Of a stretch of DNA of 64,000 nucleotides, positions 1-10,281 are shown piece after piece. Within the stretch, counting starts at the first letter, position 1. Every line of letters starts with the position of its first letter. Source of the stretch: Varroa destructor. Its lineage: Eukaryota; Arthropoda; Arachnida; Mesostigmata; Varroidae. A program made the position numbers and the translations under genes. The stretch is from NCBI RefSeq assembly GCF_002443255.2, contig NW_019211455.1:19939126-20003125 (forward strand), in the 5' to 3' direction. A model generated the notes under the pieces. The model worked only from the letters and a program-made list of their open reading frames with translations, ran no database searches and was not told where the DNA came from.

Positions 1-1026
1 GCGAGGGCTGTCAATGATTTTTCTATCCTTCATTGATTTTAAACTCTATTTATTTCTATATTTTTTTATTTATTTTCACATCATTAATTATATAGACAAT
101 GAAGCAGACGCGTTCGTCTGCTCTGTTCGTCTCACTGTCCAAAATAACACCACTAGGTTGTATCAGCGGTCAAAAGCCTTCGTTGGGATGCAGTTGAGCC
201 TACGCAGACCGTTTGGGCGCTGTCAGAGAACCAAATGCAGTCGATTGACAAACTTCAGGTACGGTAGTGCCCTTAGGACACGCGTCTGCGTTCGAGCGTA
301 TGTCCGGCTAAAAATATAACTGCCGACATCCTTAATTGATCGTAATTTTTTCAGCCTCGGTCGTATCTGCCCTCGGCCTGGCCGTTATCTTCATCGACTC
401 TTCAAATGGATCACCGCTTAACAGGGCAATTTAGAAGTGATCTAACAACGGCAGCGCAGACGAAATGATAATCGGAGCACACAATTTTACCGCGGCTGAC
501 GGGCGGCAATGACTCTTTCGTTATTTGGTGGAAACGCCCGTTTGTTTTACCCAATTTCATTCGGGCTAAGCTAAAGTGAGCTGACATTTTGGGCTGAAAA
601 ACATAAAACAAGTTTGATCTGAACGTTTTACTTTGGTCTGTCGAACTAATCTGGCCGGCGGACGCCAGGTGCGAAGAGCGTTCGCGACAGAGGCACATTG
701 GGCCAAGCGATAAGCACTATACGAAGTAGCTGCATTTACCTTGAATGGCCTAAACTATCGCAGAAGTCTGTCTCTCTGTGAGCGGTAGACTAAAGATCAA
801 AAGGAAAACACATAAATCGACACTGAACGGGCTACAGGAGATCGAAAGGTCTAGTCTGAGCAAGGTTTATGAGCGGGACAGCTACTGTCTGCGGGAAATT
901 CGCGGGTTTCGTCTTGGCTACATCATAACGATGTTACTGTGACAACAGCGGCAGCGACACCAAAGAAGATCAGATCTTGGCACGATTTGATGCAAGACTT
1001 TTGACAATTTGTTTGTTTTTGTGCAG
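1..1026. other. No supported gene
   Basis: Only short stop-bounded frames occur here. A good acceptor-like tract (T-rich, ending GTGCAG) closes the stretch at 1021-1026, but the frame that follows it meets TAA after 20 codons. I see no donor, promoter or RNA gene. Confidence 0.4.
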
Positions 1027-1092
1027 GTACGAGCGGCATATACCATAGGGAGAGCCGAAACTGTTTGCTTCATTTACGAAGGTCCTTAAAAG

Positions 1093-1168
1093 GTCGGAAG
1101 CGGTGGTGAAATAGGGGGTGTGCTCAATTCGATGTTTGCGATAAGAATTGACCACGTGACTACTACAG
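1093..1168 (+). CDS. Candidate internal coding exon, glycine-rich
   Basis: Unidentified. After an AAAAG acceptor the frame reads VGSGGEIGGVLNSMF and ends HVTTT, with one base left before the donor GTAGGT at 1169. Residue composition (six Gly, no Cys or Trp) is more protein-like than chance translations in this window. The leftover G joins in phase to AA at the start of the exon at 1422, giving Glu. The same frame is open from 1027 except for one TAA at 1087-1089, so the exon start is uncertain. Exon status is inferred from splice signals and composition only. Confidence 0.42.
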
Positions 1169-1421
1169 GTAGGTCGGCCAGGGCCAAAAAGCATGCAGCA
1201 CGTGTTGCTATTGGCGATTCAAGCCGGTCATGTTACTTTGAGCAAAAAAATTGTACTGTTAGTGCCTATAGGCTGCTGTTGTTCAACAAAGAAAAATTAA
1301 CGTGTAGTGCACCATCGTTCATCGTTCTCTGTGCACGCAGAAAACAGGACTGTGTACTGGTTTCTGGTAAAACTGGACAACATTAAAAACAATGGCTCAA
1401 TGAAGAAAGTTTTTTTACTAG

Positions 1422-1492
1422 AAATGGACGGAAAAACGTACAATGCCTCAGCTTTTGATTTAAACTTCGCCCAAACAATCTTCGCGATATGA
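1422..1492 (+). CDS. Candidate terminal exon following 1093-1168
   Basis: A strong T-rich acceptor (seven T then ACTAG) precedes AA-ATG-GAC. The frame encodes MDGKTYNASAFDLN followed by FAQTIFAI and stops at TGA 1490-1492. The two leading bases complete the codon left open by the exon ending at 1168, so the joined reading is in phase across a 253-base intron. The product is unidentified. The exon could instead be an initial ATG exon, but no good in-frame donor precedes the stop. Confidence 0.38.
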
Positions 1493-1687
1493 GGTAAATC
1501 ACCCTTTGTAGTCTTGATAATTATCATGCTAATACTGAAAGTATTTGCACATACAGGAATGTCTTAGTTCATTAGCTGGCGCGGTTGTGTGCGAAAGTTA
1601 GCCCGCACATAAAGCTACTACAGGATACAGTCAAAAATTACTTTATGTATATACCCTTTCGAACTTCATCTCTGCCCATTACCTCAG

Positions 1688-1771
1688 GTGTCTGTAGGCA
1701 AATGCCGATCGTACCTTGAGTTCCAAGTCGATTCCGAAATGACGTACCAGCACGCACCTACGAAGATCTAG
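1688..1771 (+). CDS. Candidate terminal exon, 27 codons
   Basis: A pyrimidine-rich acceptor (CTCTGCCCATTACCTCAG) is followed by a phase-0 frame VSVGKCRSYLEFQVDSE...HAPTKI ending at TAG 1769-1771. The other two frames stop quickly. The exon does not join in phase to 1093-1168, so it would need another upstream exon or belong to a different transcript. Family unknown. Confidence 0.3.
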   Translation: MSVGKCRSYLEFQVDSEMTYQHAPTKI

Positions 1772-2127
1772 ATGACTCTATTCAGGGTCAGTTCCTTGAG
1801 GCTGCAGTTGGTCCATACATACAGACCAAGACGTCAATAGAAAATAGCTTCGATTGCTCTGTTTTTTGAAGGATACGAATAATGAGGACTCTATTATTTT
1901 TCTATCACCGCATTTCTCCTAAAATAGCATACTCCGCCCCCTGGACCGAAAGTAAAACGTTAATATATAGTTGTCGTTCACTACTAGCAACAATATTTCT
2001 TCTCCACATTGTCATAGTCTCAACGCGCATAATGAAGCTATACGGTGCTAAGGCGCGCTTGTGTCAACGATAACAACAAAATCTCGTTCACCAGCGCTTC
2101 GTACTTGAGGTTCTTTCCCCTTCTCAG

Positions 2128-2352
2128 CTATGTACACACATAATCTTGACGACGATAACAACGTCTCCGTTCACAACGACAGTCAGCGTCGGTTTACTGA
2201 TGGCTCGTCCGATACCTTGGCAGCAGCAGCAGCAGCAGCAGTCCCGGCTTCATAACAACTCGCCTTCGTTTTCGCTATACGAAAAAGAAAGGATAAGAGA
2301 TACTCCTTCATTGACTATTCGGTCAGAGCTGATCCAAGAAGGGCCGGGCTAA
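2128..2352 (+). CDS. Candidate exon with CAG repeat (poly-Gln or poly-Ala)
   Basis: A very good acceptor (TTCTTTCCCCTTCTCAG) opens two competing frames. The phase-0 frame runs 74 codons, has seven consecutive Gln near its middle, then SRLHNNSPSFSLYEKER..., and stops at 2350-2352. The +2 frame begins ATG-TAC-ACA, is Asp/Asn-rich (HNLDDDNNVSVHND), has seven Ala from the same repeat and stops at TAA about 2251. Homopolymer runs like these are common in arthropod regulatory proteins. Which frame is real, or whether this is leader sequence, cannot be decided here. Confidence 0.3.
   Translation, partial: LCTHIILTTITTSPFTTTVSVGLLMARPIPWQQQQQQQSRLHNNSPSFSLYEKERIRDTPSLTIRSELIQEGPG
2221..2241 (+). repeat. 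(CAG)7 microsatellite
   Basis: Seven perfect CAG units. It lies inside the candidate exon at 2128-2352 and would encode poly-Gln or poly-Ala according to frame. Confidence 0.95.
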
Positions 2353-2673
2353 ACAGACACTCCCTTCGCACCGCCAATGAGTATTGTCTTGTGCTCTATC
2401 GGATACGAGCCGTGTCGGCAGTATCGTAAAACGGCCATTGTTGCTCTGACTACATAGCTGTCCTGGCTCGGGCGACGAACGACCAGCGCCCTCCTTCTCT
2501 TTGCCAATATTGGCACCAGGCCCCAGAAGTGATGGTAACGATGTCAGAGACAGCTGCGATATCAACAGTTTGATTTGCGTCAGAGACGCAGCAGTATCTA
2601 TGGTATCGAGAGCAAGCGATGGCGAATGTGGCCGTTGTTGACGCCAACGCTAAAGTAAACGTTGGCGCCTCAC

Positions 2674-2852
2674 CGTAGCATTCGACCGACGCCATCGAAA
2701 GAGACGACCATAGCCAAATAAAAGCAATTTCTTCTGCCGACGTTGTTGCTTCTCTTCATTTACTTCTATTCGTTGTCCGCTCTTATAGCCGATGGTAATG
2801 CCGCTGCCGTTGGCGTTGCCTCGCTGTCCGCTATCGCGATGGCCCGCGTTCA
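2674..2852 (-). CDS. Candidate internal exon, basic Gly/Asn/Gln-rich
   Basis: On the minus strand a TTGTTTTGAG acceptor is followed by two bases and 59 open codons ending in phase 0 at the donor GTGAGG. The product starts NAGHRDSGQRGNANGSG, continues ITIGYKSGQRIEVNEEKQQ and ends in a basic stretch (FRWRRSNAT). No signal peptide or membrane segment is seen. The region is GC-rich in triplets, which lowers stop frequency in all frames, so this may be leader or intron. Family not recognised. Confidence 0.35.
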
Positions 2853-2949
2853 CTCAAAACAACGACAGTGTAGATACGTACTCACAATCATATACACGTA
2901 TACACAGAAGGTGCCAACAAAGCGCTGTCGAATTTAAAACCAGATTCAG

Positions 2950-4990
2950 CACTGGCCTATCAATTTAGGCAACAGATCCCGAACAGCTATTCGTACTACG
3001 CGATAATTGAAACAATATTGAGACGACAATAGTGACTACAGGAATTATTGTCCTTAATAGGCGGAATATTTAAAATGAAGGCAAAAAACACAGCATACAC
3101 TAGCAGACGACGATGGACGGTTTGAGTCCGGAATTCACGTTCATCAACTGAAGTCAAAATACAAACGTGCAGCATGACACATACACCATCTAACTTGATA
3201 CATTTCAACTATGTACGAGTCGATTCTTTTGTTGGCGTTCTCGTCTCCTCTGTACCTCACTTCTGCCAACCCCATATCAGCACATACTCATCCATAGCTA
3301 ATAGACCTAATAAGACGAGTTTTTATACAGTTGTATTTTTCCTTTACGCCTATTATGTGATATTCAGTTTACCCTATAATTCCTCTAGCCCAATCAATAA
3401 TGACAAAGCCAATCAAGATTTAGAAGCGACACCCGCACTCCGATCGTGATAATCGTCGTTTTTGGGTCTGCGTGAGTCGCACTTTGACAGCATCAACAGC
3501 TGATGAGGTTACAGACAAAATTTCAGTAATGCGGATTGCGCTGGCGCTAGTACCGCTCTCGTTGCGACTTCAGTTTTCAGACCTGACAAAGGCTTTTGAT
3601 TGATTCGTCTTTGCCACCTTAACCACGGCGTTGCTGGTTTACAATTCGGTTTCGTATGAGGGTACTCTATCCGTTTCGTTCTTGTTCTACAAACGTAAAG
3701 AGCTTCTACGAACGTAAAAAGAAATGAACTTCCACGCAGGACGCCGCGTCATGCGGCCCAGCTCTTTGACCGCTAATGGCTACCAGTTACCAAGTTGCCA
3801 TTCAGCTGGGACCGCTATGCTGCTACTGGCTGGCACTATGCTGTCCAATTGTTGGGTTAATATTGATTGAGTGATATTGAAAGCAAGGCGTCCTGGTCCC
3901 GGGTGAAACAGTTGCCATGATGATGGCGGCTACTACCGCAAGGCTGTTGCAGTTGCCCTAGCACCTGCACTGGCCTCGTTGTGAAGCCAATTTTGACCAT
4001 TTCAGTACTTCAACAGGTCGGAACACTGAATAAACACTTTCAGCAGCGCGTCAACATGAACGGATCATGCCGCAACGAAGCGGTAGATGTTACCGCTATT
4101 GCTGCGATTAAGCTACGCTTTTCACAAGGACAACAAAACCGAACAGCATTTGAATAAAACTGAATAAATTGAACTAGGGCCGGGGCTGGAGTTGTCAGAA
4201 GTGGCTTTTGACTCTTCTATAGCATACATCTATATATTGTGCGCTTATTCCGCATTATTTTGGGACCCATAGTCGGCCGTTCGTGAAGAATAATAATGAT
4301 AGTAATAATACAAACAATGGACAAAAACAGCCTGTATAGGACGACATAGTACAAACAGTTACAGTAGCTTATTTTGTAAAGAGCTAAACTGTAGTTATTT
4401 GTCCTAGCATTATTATAGCGACAAACGCTGGAAGCAAGTCTGAACGGATAGCTATTATAGGCATACAATCACAATGGCTGTACTAACCTTTTCTGTCAGC
4501 TTCACACGTTTTTTTTCTTTTTGGGTTTATTTACTGCCTGTTCTTATGGCAATAATTTTTTTCACCGTTATTATAACTATCATTTTGACGATTATTATTA
4601 TAACTAGAGGTCTAGCTGGCATTATTGGTAATTCTGAATTGTTTTAAAAATTAACGGTTTTTAAAGCTGCGAGCTCACTACATTTCCTTGGGTGTGGCCT
4701 TTTTTTACACACATATCTAAAATCAATGCTATTTGTTAAAGACAAATATCGGTTCTACTCTAACTTCGAAAATTTCTTTGTTAGCCACCATTTAGACTAA
4801 TCCAGATAGAAAATTACGATAAATCGCAAAGGCCAATCGCGGAAAACCATGTTTAGCTGTATGTCGGCCTCGACTTGAGGGCACCGCCAACAACAAGAAT
4901 GTGGAGACCTATGGCCGTTTGCACGTCTTACCACAGTTTCGTTCCTATTTCTCATTCGTAGTAATGGTTATGTTCCACACTCCGAAAAGC
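2950..4990. other. Intergenic or intronic stretch
   Basis: No frame with splice support. Short hydrophobic ATG frames (for example at 3777, about 32 residues) are not distinguishable from chance. A T-rich and TTATT-rich tract occupies about 4500-4620. Confidence 0.45.
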
Positions 4991-5146
4991 CCGGCCCTTT
5001 ATGTTCGTTTCCGCCAAACGCTAGCCAGACAGCGGCCCAAGCTGCTCAAGTAATACGCAGTCGGACTGTAGCTGTGCTGTTGGTCCTGACAGGCCTGTAC
5101 AGTGAAGCCGTAGCTGATAGGAACGTTGGATGTCCTAGTTGAACAG

Positions 5147-5368
5147 CTAGCGAATCCTTTGGCACGTTGCCAGTAGCGATGTTGGGAAAGTGGTCTGAAG
5201 GTTGTGCTTGAGAAACAGTGTCTTGTCAGAGCAGGCGTCCAAGGAAAACAGTGCACAGGGAAAATCTGATGGTTGTCGCAGCGCTGAGTGACCGGTGGAG
5301 GAAACTGATGAGCCAATTGTAAGTTTGTCAAGTTTGCTACTGGTTTCTTTCGTTTTAGACCAAACCAT
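5147..5368 (-). CDS. Candidate small ORF, 73 codons
   Basis: Minus-strand ATG at 5366-5368 to TAG at 5147. The product begins MVWSKTKETSSKLDKLTIG and is Ser/Thr/Lys-rich with no obvious targeting signal. Its ATG sits only about 5 bases downstream (on this strand) of the TATCGATA cluster, which could be its core promoter. A second frame of 110 codons (5331-4999) overlaps it, so the call is weak. Function unknown. Confidence 0.28.
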   Translation of the reverse strand: MVWSKTKETSSKLDKLTIGSSVSSTGHSALRQPSDFPCALFSLDACSDKTLFLKHNLQTTFPTSLLATCQRIR

Positions 5369-5371
5369 AAG

Positions 5372-5434
5372 TTATCGATACATGTCGTTATCGATATGTT
5401 GATAACTTATGTTGATATCGGTATGTTATCGATA
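5372..5434. promoter_or_regulatory. Triple TTATCGATA cluster (DRE/BEAF-like)
   Basis: Three exact copies of TTATCGATA lie at 5372-5380, 5388-5396 and 5426-5434, with a TATCGGTA near-copy between the last two. TATCGATA is the DRE octamer bound by DREF in Drosophila, and CGATA is the BEAF-32 core; both mark housekeeping promoters and domain boundaries there. Function in this species is inference. Confidence 0.5.
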
Positions 5435-5437
5435 CTG

Positions 5438-5674
5438 TTGGTGGGCTTGTGAGAACGAACGTATCTAGACCAGTTTCATGTTCTGATTCGCTTAAAGCCA
5501 GGGAATACGGAATGGTCGGAGGCTGGAGCTGTATCCGAAGAACTGTCAAACTGAAACATTTCCCGTTGCCATAGGTTTTACGTGAGAACGACCCCCCAAA
5601 AACTGGCAGTGATTCCAATACAAAAATGGCGTGTCTGGATTCGAGTGAGTTCGGTGCTTGAGGCCTTTTATTAA
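5438..5674 (-). CDS. Candidate coding exon
   Basis: On minus, the acceptor TGATAATTCATTTAG precedes two bases and an open frame starting NKRPQAPNSLESRHAIFVLE. It continues to TFVLTSPPT at a possible GTATCG donor (exon end 5438), or past it to a stop at 5388-5390. It has only one Cys and no Trp, a composition closer to real protein than most frames here. If the frame continues to 5388 the TATCGATA repeats would be translated; I prefer a splice before them. Product not recognised. Confidence 0.38.
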
Positions 5675-6087
5675 CTAAATGAATTATCAAGGAGACGATG
5701 AAGCGCTGTACTTCTGTGAAGATTAACTGTTATGACTCGAAACTTAAAAGTTGCCACGATTCTGTCTCTTTCGTGCGAAAGTATTGCGGTACGCGAATTG
5801 GTTTGTTGTAAGGGCCTCGTTGCAAAGTTAAGTAGAGAAGGCAGATATCTACGCGAATGGCTAAAATTGCTAACTAGTCTATCAGTGCTAGTATTAGCAT
5901 TTTCGTCGGTTCCAGCCTCCTGCAGTTATCGTATAGTTATACAGACGTACGACATATGAAAGCCTGTGTCCCCTCTCACATAAATAAATTCGAAATTTCG
6001 TGTTGTCTAACGGTTATCGCCAGTGTAGAACGTAGAAGTTGGAACCCAGCAGACATATCTTAGCAATCGACCTAAGCAGCAACATAG

Positions 6088-6131
6088 GATTACTGATAGA
6101 AGCCGTTTGACTGCGTTGCTTAGGGGGAAAA
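6088..6131 (+). CDS. Candidate short exon joined to 6587-6864
   Basis: Forty-four bases between an ACATAG acceptor and a strong GTAAGC donor. One frame reads ITDRSRLTALLRGK with one base at each edge. The trailing A completes a codon with the AA that begins the exon at 6587, so the two are in phase. The acceptor's pyrimidine tract is weak. Confidence 0.3.
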
Positions 6132-6586
6132 GTAAGCGAACAGAAAGGAGAACACGATTTTTCCTTCTAATTCTTAGCAAATAAACAGTAAACTATTTTT
6201 TGCAATACGTTCCAGAACCATTGACACTTCATCCAATAGCAAGATATCATTAAATACCCGTGAGGAGTTAAGGGAAGCGCTCCACAATGGTACGCATTTA
6301 ACTGGTCGTATTTTTTTAGCCTATTTTCAGGCGAACTATTTGGAATTAAGTTCAGTAGGTCAGTGATACTATTTACCAGGTGAGAGAGTGAATTGACTGT
6401 GGATTAAGGCGCCTGCTTAATAACTGTGCCCACATTATATCACAGAGCTGTACGCTGATTACGTTGTTTGTTCAGAAACCTGCGCAGAACGGGTCATATG
6501 TGTAGTCTTCACACTGTGTACTGCTTTTATTATGTTAAAAAAAAACAGAAAGCATTACAAATAGTGATCAATTTCTGTCTCAACAG

Positions 6587-6864
6587 AATCAACACGGAGC
6601 TACGCGAGCACCTTCGATATCACCGATGACATCGGTGTTCTGGAGGACTCCGTCTTCGAAACAGGGAATCTTGCACCAGGCATATCGGGGTCCGGTTTGT
6701 TTCCGGCTCAGCTGCGCAAAATGGTCCTCAGGACCCTGTTTATAATGGTGGCAGCTTACCTTACTGTCCTTGTGTTAATGGTTGGCGTAGCCATTCTCGT
6801 TGACGAAGTCAGATATTATTTAACAACGTATAGGACAATCGCATACCTCTTATTGTATGTCTAA
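6587..6864 (+). CDS. Terminal exon of a membrane protein
   Basis: The acceptor TTTCTGTCTCAACAG is followed by AA and 91 codons to TAA 6862-6864. The sequence begins STRSYASTFDITDDIGVLED, then a Gly/Ser linker (PGISGSGLFPAQLRKM) and one long hydrophobic helix, LFIMVAAYLTVLVLMVGVAI, followed by acidic LVDEV and a Tyr-rich tail. A basic residue pair precedes the helix, so the N-terminal part is probably cytoplasmic. There is no internal ATG before the helix, so this is a 3' exon. The protein family is not recognised. A GT about 6829 could end the coding exon earlier. Confidence 0.6.
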
Positions 6865-6869
6865 GATTA

Positions 6870-9050
6870 GGACTACTTTGGCTTTATTATATTGAGTAGT
6901 AAAGGGCCGGACAGATAATTATTTTAAGTTAAAATAATAGACCCATCAATATTTCGTAGACGCGCATATCTGGTAGTGGCTAAACAGGTTACACATTATT
7001 TGAAATCTGCCATAGCAGTTTAATTTAACAGAAGACTGTTCGAAAAATATAAAATTTTCTTGTTGATAAAGGTTTGCCTATTCCGGATTATGGGACTAGT
7101 TGGTCCTATCTACCAAGGTTTTTGTTCTGCTCAATTCCAGTTTGCTCCTGCCTCTTGTTCACTGTATATGGATGCTGCGTTCGCCTGCAAGATCCACTTT
7201 CGTATTGCCGCTATTTGTGATTATTTTAGGCTACGTCGAGTCTGTTCTCTCTTGCGTTTACAATACGTACTGTATTTTCATAACAAATGGTGAGCAAAGT
7301 TACGTAATCTTCATAAAACGATACGTGTGAACCTTTGTATTCCTTTTTGATATTAAGAAACGCTGTATAAAACCTACGTTAATATCATTGACGTTTTTTT
7401 TTGCTACCGTAAGGCTGCTCCGTTCCGCGCCTTCATGCCTAAACTCATTCTGATTTTTTTTTTATTTACCTCCCTTGTCTTCACGCACCCCCCGTGGTCC
7501 GGTGTCGCTTACCGTTTGGCAGTCGTCTGTTTGGCGACTTGCACGCAAACTATTCTTCTCTCGTACGGTGGAGTCGAGTTGATTTCGAGAAGGACCCTCG
7601 TTTTTATTTTGTTTCTGCATGCCGTCAATATGATCGTCGTGTGTGTTACCATCTGTTCAACAACTTTATGCTCGCAACTAGATCTGGCCGTAGCCGCAGC
7701 TGCGGTTGTTGTCCTGCCGGGTGTGATAGCCTTCAAAATTCGCATCATTATCAAGCATTTCTCGCCGAGCAATTATGTCTAAGTTGTGCACATCTAAATA
7801 GAGTCCCCTACAAGCATATGTTCATAGTCAGTGTACATATACATTTATTGGGAGATGTAAAATAGGTCTAAACGTCTATTCCGCCCCCTATCGTAACGCG
7901 TCAATATGGACTCAATAATGCCGCGGTGGGTCGGAGTCGTAGAAAAAGTAATGACAAGATTTCCACGTTAGGACAAGCTAGAGTTTTGATAACGGCTAGC
8001 ACTTGAAGAGAGCCAATGTCCGGCGGGTACTACGCACTAGGCGTATCTGAATTTTTCGTGGCCATTCCGGCAAACTATGTACATTGCCATACCTAAGGCA
8101 CCCAGATAGGAATACGAATGCCAAATATACAATTGACCGCATGTAGTGAGAGCTTGCAGAGCACAGAGAGTACATATTAACTAGATGCTTTACTTTGCTT
8201 AGGAGCACGCTAAACTTTTCAAATTCCTTTTCCTCAAAGCCACTTGTTGGTTCACAGCTTCGTCCTCAAACAAGCAAATGCGAGAATACAGGAGTATTCG
8301 AACAAGGAAAAATAGTGGGGTGCTGAGGGGTAACTCCCACTTTTATTCGTCATCTACAGTTCATACGGTACTAAAATAACGTAGTCTGATCGCTCTGTAG
8401 GTGTATGGTGCCACCTGTCTAAAGGGTATCATAGCGGGAATTATCCTTACGAGCCAATTTCAAGGTAGATTTTTTAGACCTGTTGCTCGTGCATTTCTGG
8501 AACTAATGTGTGCAGTGTGCCCGTTGATGAATGGAACTAAAACAAAACATTTCGTAGAATCTATAAAGTATACGTGTGATTTCGCTATTATGAGCACTAC
8601 AAAGCTTTTGCCTTCTATTAAAGCACCGACGACGTAAAACGATTACCAGCTTCACTAAGAAACTTTTGTGACTAACGATGGCCGTAGACTCAAGTCGTGC
8701 CTGCGATACCCCCGAACGACGTAGGCCATTGTTAAAGCAATGAATTTACCTATTCATAAATGAGTCATGCGTTTTAATGGCGACTATACGTTACAAGTAA
8801 TTCTGCGTATTTACGAAAAAAAAAAAAAATTAATAGATTCATTGTCAGACGGCCCCTAGGAAGGCAACTGTGCAATTACGATACTGTCACATGAAGGCTT
8901 ACGAAACTGTGACAGTCGTGGATGGAATTAACACGATGAAAAAGATACAATAAAGTGGTTTCTATATTTTATTACCTGTTCTTGTTATTTTACATACAGT
9001 GCTTCGTCATAGATTTCATAGGATCAATAACAAGGTTTACTCGCGCTCAC
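6870..9050. other. No firmly supported gene; 3' flank and T-rich DNA
   Basis: Probably the 3' UTR and flank of the gene ending at 6864. Two overlapping plus frames (7435-7782, hydrophobic, and 7494-7865, Cys/Arg-rich) are open together, which argues for chance in T-rich DNA. After a TGTAG at 8398-8400 a 79-codon frame runs to 8637 (VYGATCLKGIIAGIILTSQF...); its composition is not convincing. Confidence 0.35.
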
Positions 9051-9056
9051 CTTTAC

Positions 9057-9130
9057 CCACTGGCAAGTTGGCCCTGTTTATGTAGTACCACAATGGAGGT
9101 TTGACCACGATCATAAATAAGATTTAAAAA
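9057..9130 (-). CDS. Candidate small exon
   Basis: On minus, the acceptor GGAAACAG precedes a phase-0 frame FLNLIYDRGQTSIVVLHKQG ending two bases before tandem donors GTAAAG/GTGAGC. A second frame is also open (IVVKPPLWYYINRANLPV), so the frame is ambiguous. No neighbour joins it in phase. Confidence 0.22.
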
Positions 9131-9614
9131 CTGTTTCCAAAATTGCTTTCATCAACCAAACCCAGTAGCACGTACTTAATTTGCACGAAATTTAAGACAA
9201 AATCGTTGTATAAATCGAACAGGATTACATTGTATAGAACGTCTGTCAACTGAAATATCTACTGATCGGAGAAACGACTAATTTCTTTGTACCTGTAGAC
9301 ATTGTCGCCGCCTAATAAACATGGTCCTGCTGGTCTCGTTTATGCTGGCCGCAGTTTTGCAACTTGTTCCATGATAGGAAGAATTATGCGACATTGTACA
9401 ATTTCGGATCCCCATTATGTCTTTATAACAAATGAGATGCCTTTCGTTCCATAGAACAAATCCCTTCGCGAAGGGCTGACGCCACAGGATGACTACCTCA
9501 GAGCCGTAAGGCAAGTGCTTATTCGGAGAACACCCACGAACTCCGAACTCTTAAGTAATCGGCCTTTGAGCTCCAACCATGTCTCTGAAACTCTGTCTTT
9601 CACGGATATTCCAG

Positions 9615-9668
9615 ACACGGCAACAAATTCTTGATTGTGACAAACGACAGTGACACACCTGTTACCTG
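9615..9668 (+). CDS. Candidate 54-base exon
   Basis: The acceptor TCTTTCACGGATATTCCAG and the strong donor GTAAGT (9669) enclose 17 codons, HGNKFLIVTNDSDTPVT, with partial codons at both edges. The other two frames contain stops. It does not join in phase to 10033-10281, so an exon is missing or it belongs to another transcript. Confidence 0.35.
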
Positions 9669-10032
9669 GTAAGTTAAATTTTAATTAACTTAATTATTAA
9701 CGTGCTATTCAAAAAACGAGAATCGAGCCAGCAGGTGAATGACATGTGTTTGCTTATCAGCGCTGATAACTACTGAGCGATGAGGAAGGAACTATCAAAT
9801 TGATTGCGTGTTTCGTTGAACCCGGTAACGGTAGATTAGGTTCTGCCTAATTTTATATGCCGAAATCATACGAAACACTATAGCAACCTAGAAAAAGCCT
9901 TATATAGTACTCTGCAATTTACCTGCCTGTCCTAGGATTTGTTTTGGTCGGAATATTTATTATAGGTATTCCATTTAGTCGACTCGGATCTAGTTGTGGT
10001 CACTTAAAGAAATGTTTACATATTGTTTCCAG

Positions 10033-10281
10033 CTTACCGGTTCGTTAGTGTTCGACATCGTCGTGGGAGCTCATGAACGGATAAACGCAACTGTAATAAA
10101 CACACTGTTTCCCAAGTACTGCGCTATGCTCTGTCAACTACGGTCGTTCTGTACAAATAGTAATAAAGATGTTTGTAAATTATTCCTCCTCCTTTTCGAT
10201 TGTGTGTTGATTTCGTTCTGTTCAGTTGAAAAAGCTAAGCATCTACAATATATCCTCATCCTTCCTCGAGGCTGCGTTCTG
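10033..10281 (+). CDS. Candidate Cys-rich internal exon
   Basis: Both splice signals are good: acceptor TTTACATATTGTTTCCAG and donor GTAAGA at 10282. The phase-0 frame of 83 codons starts LTGSLVFDIVVGAHERINAT and carries nine Cys (for example FPKYCAMLCQLRSFC), then a hydrophobic FLLLFDCVLISF segment. It also reads from an upstream ATG at 10012. It ends in phase 0 and joins in phase to 12045-12080. The pattern suggests a secreted or membrane protein; no family is recognised. Confidence 0.42.

Noticed and set aside
7435..7865. Overlapping 115- and 123-codon plus frames, one strongly hydrophobic
   Set aside because: Both are open over the same T-rich bases with no splice sites. Multi-helix appearance follows from T-richness.
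9299..9454. 51-codon frame after a good acceptor (CTTTGTACCTGTAG)
   Set aside because: A second frame is equally open and reads as a pseudo signal peptide. There is no donor, no phase partner, and length is within chance.
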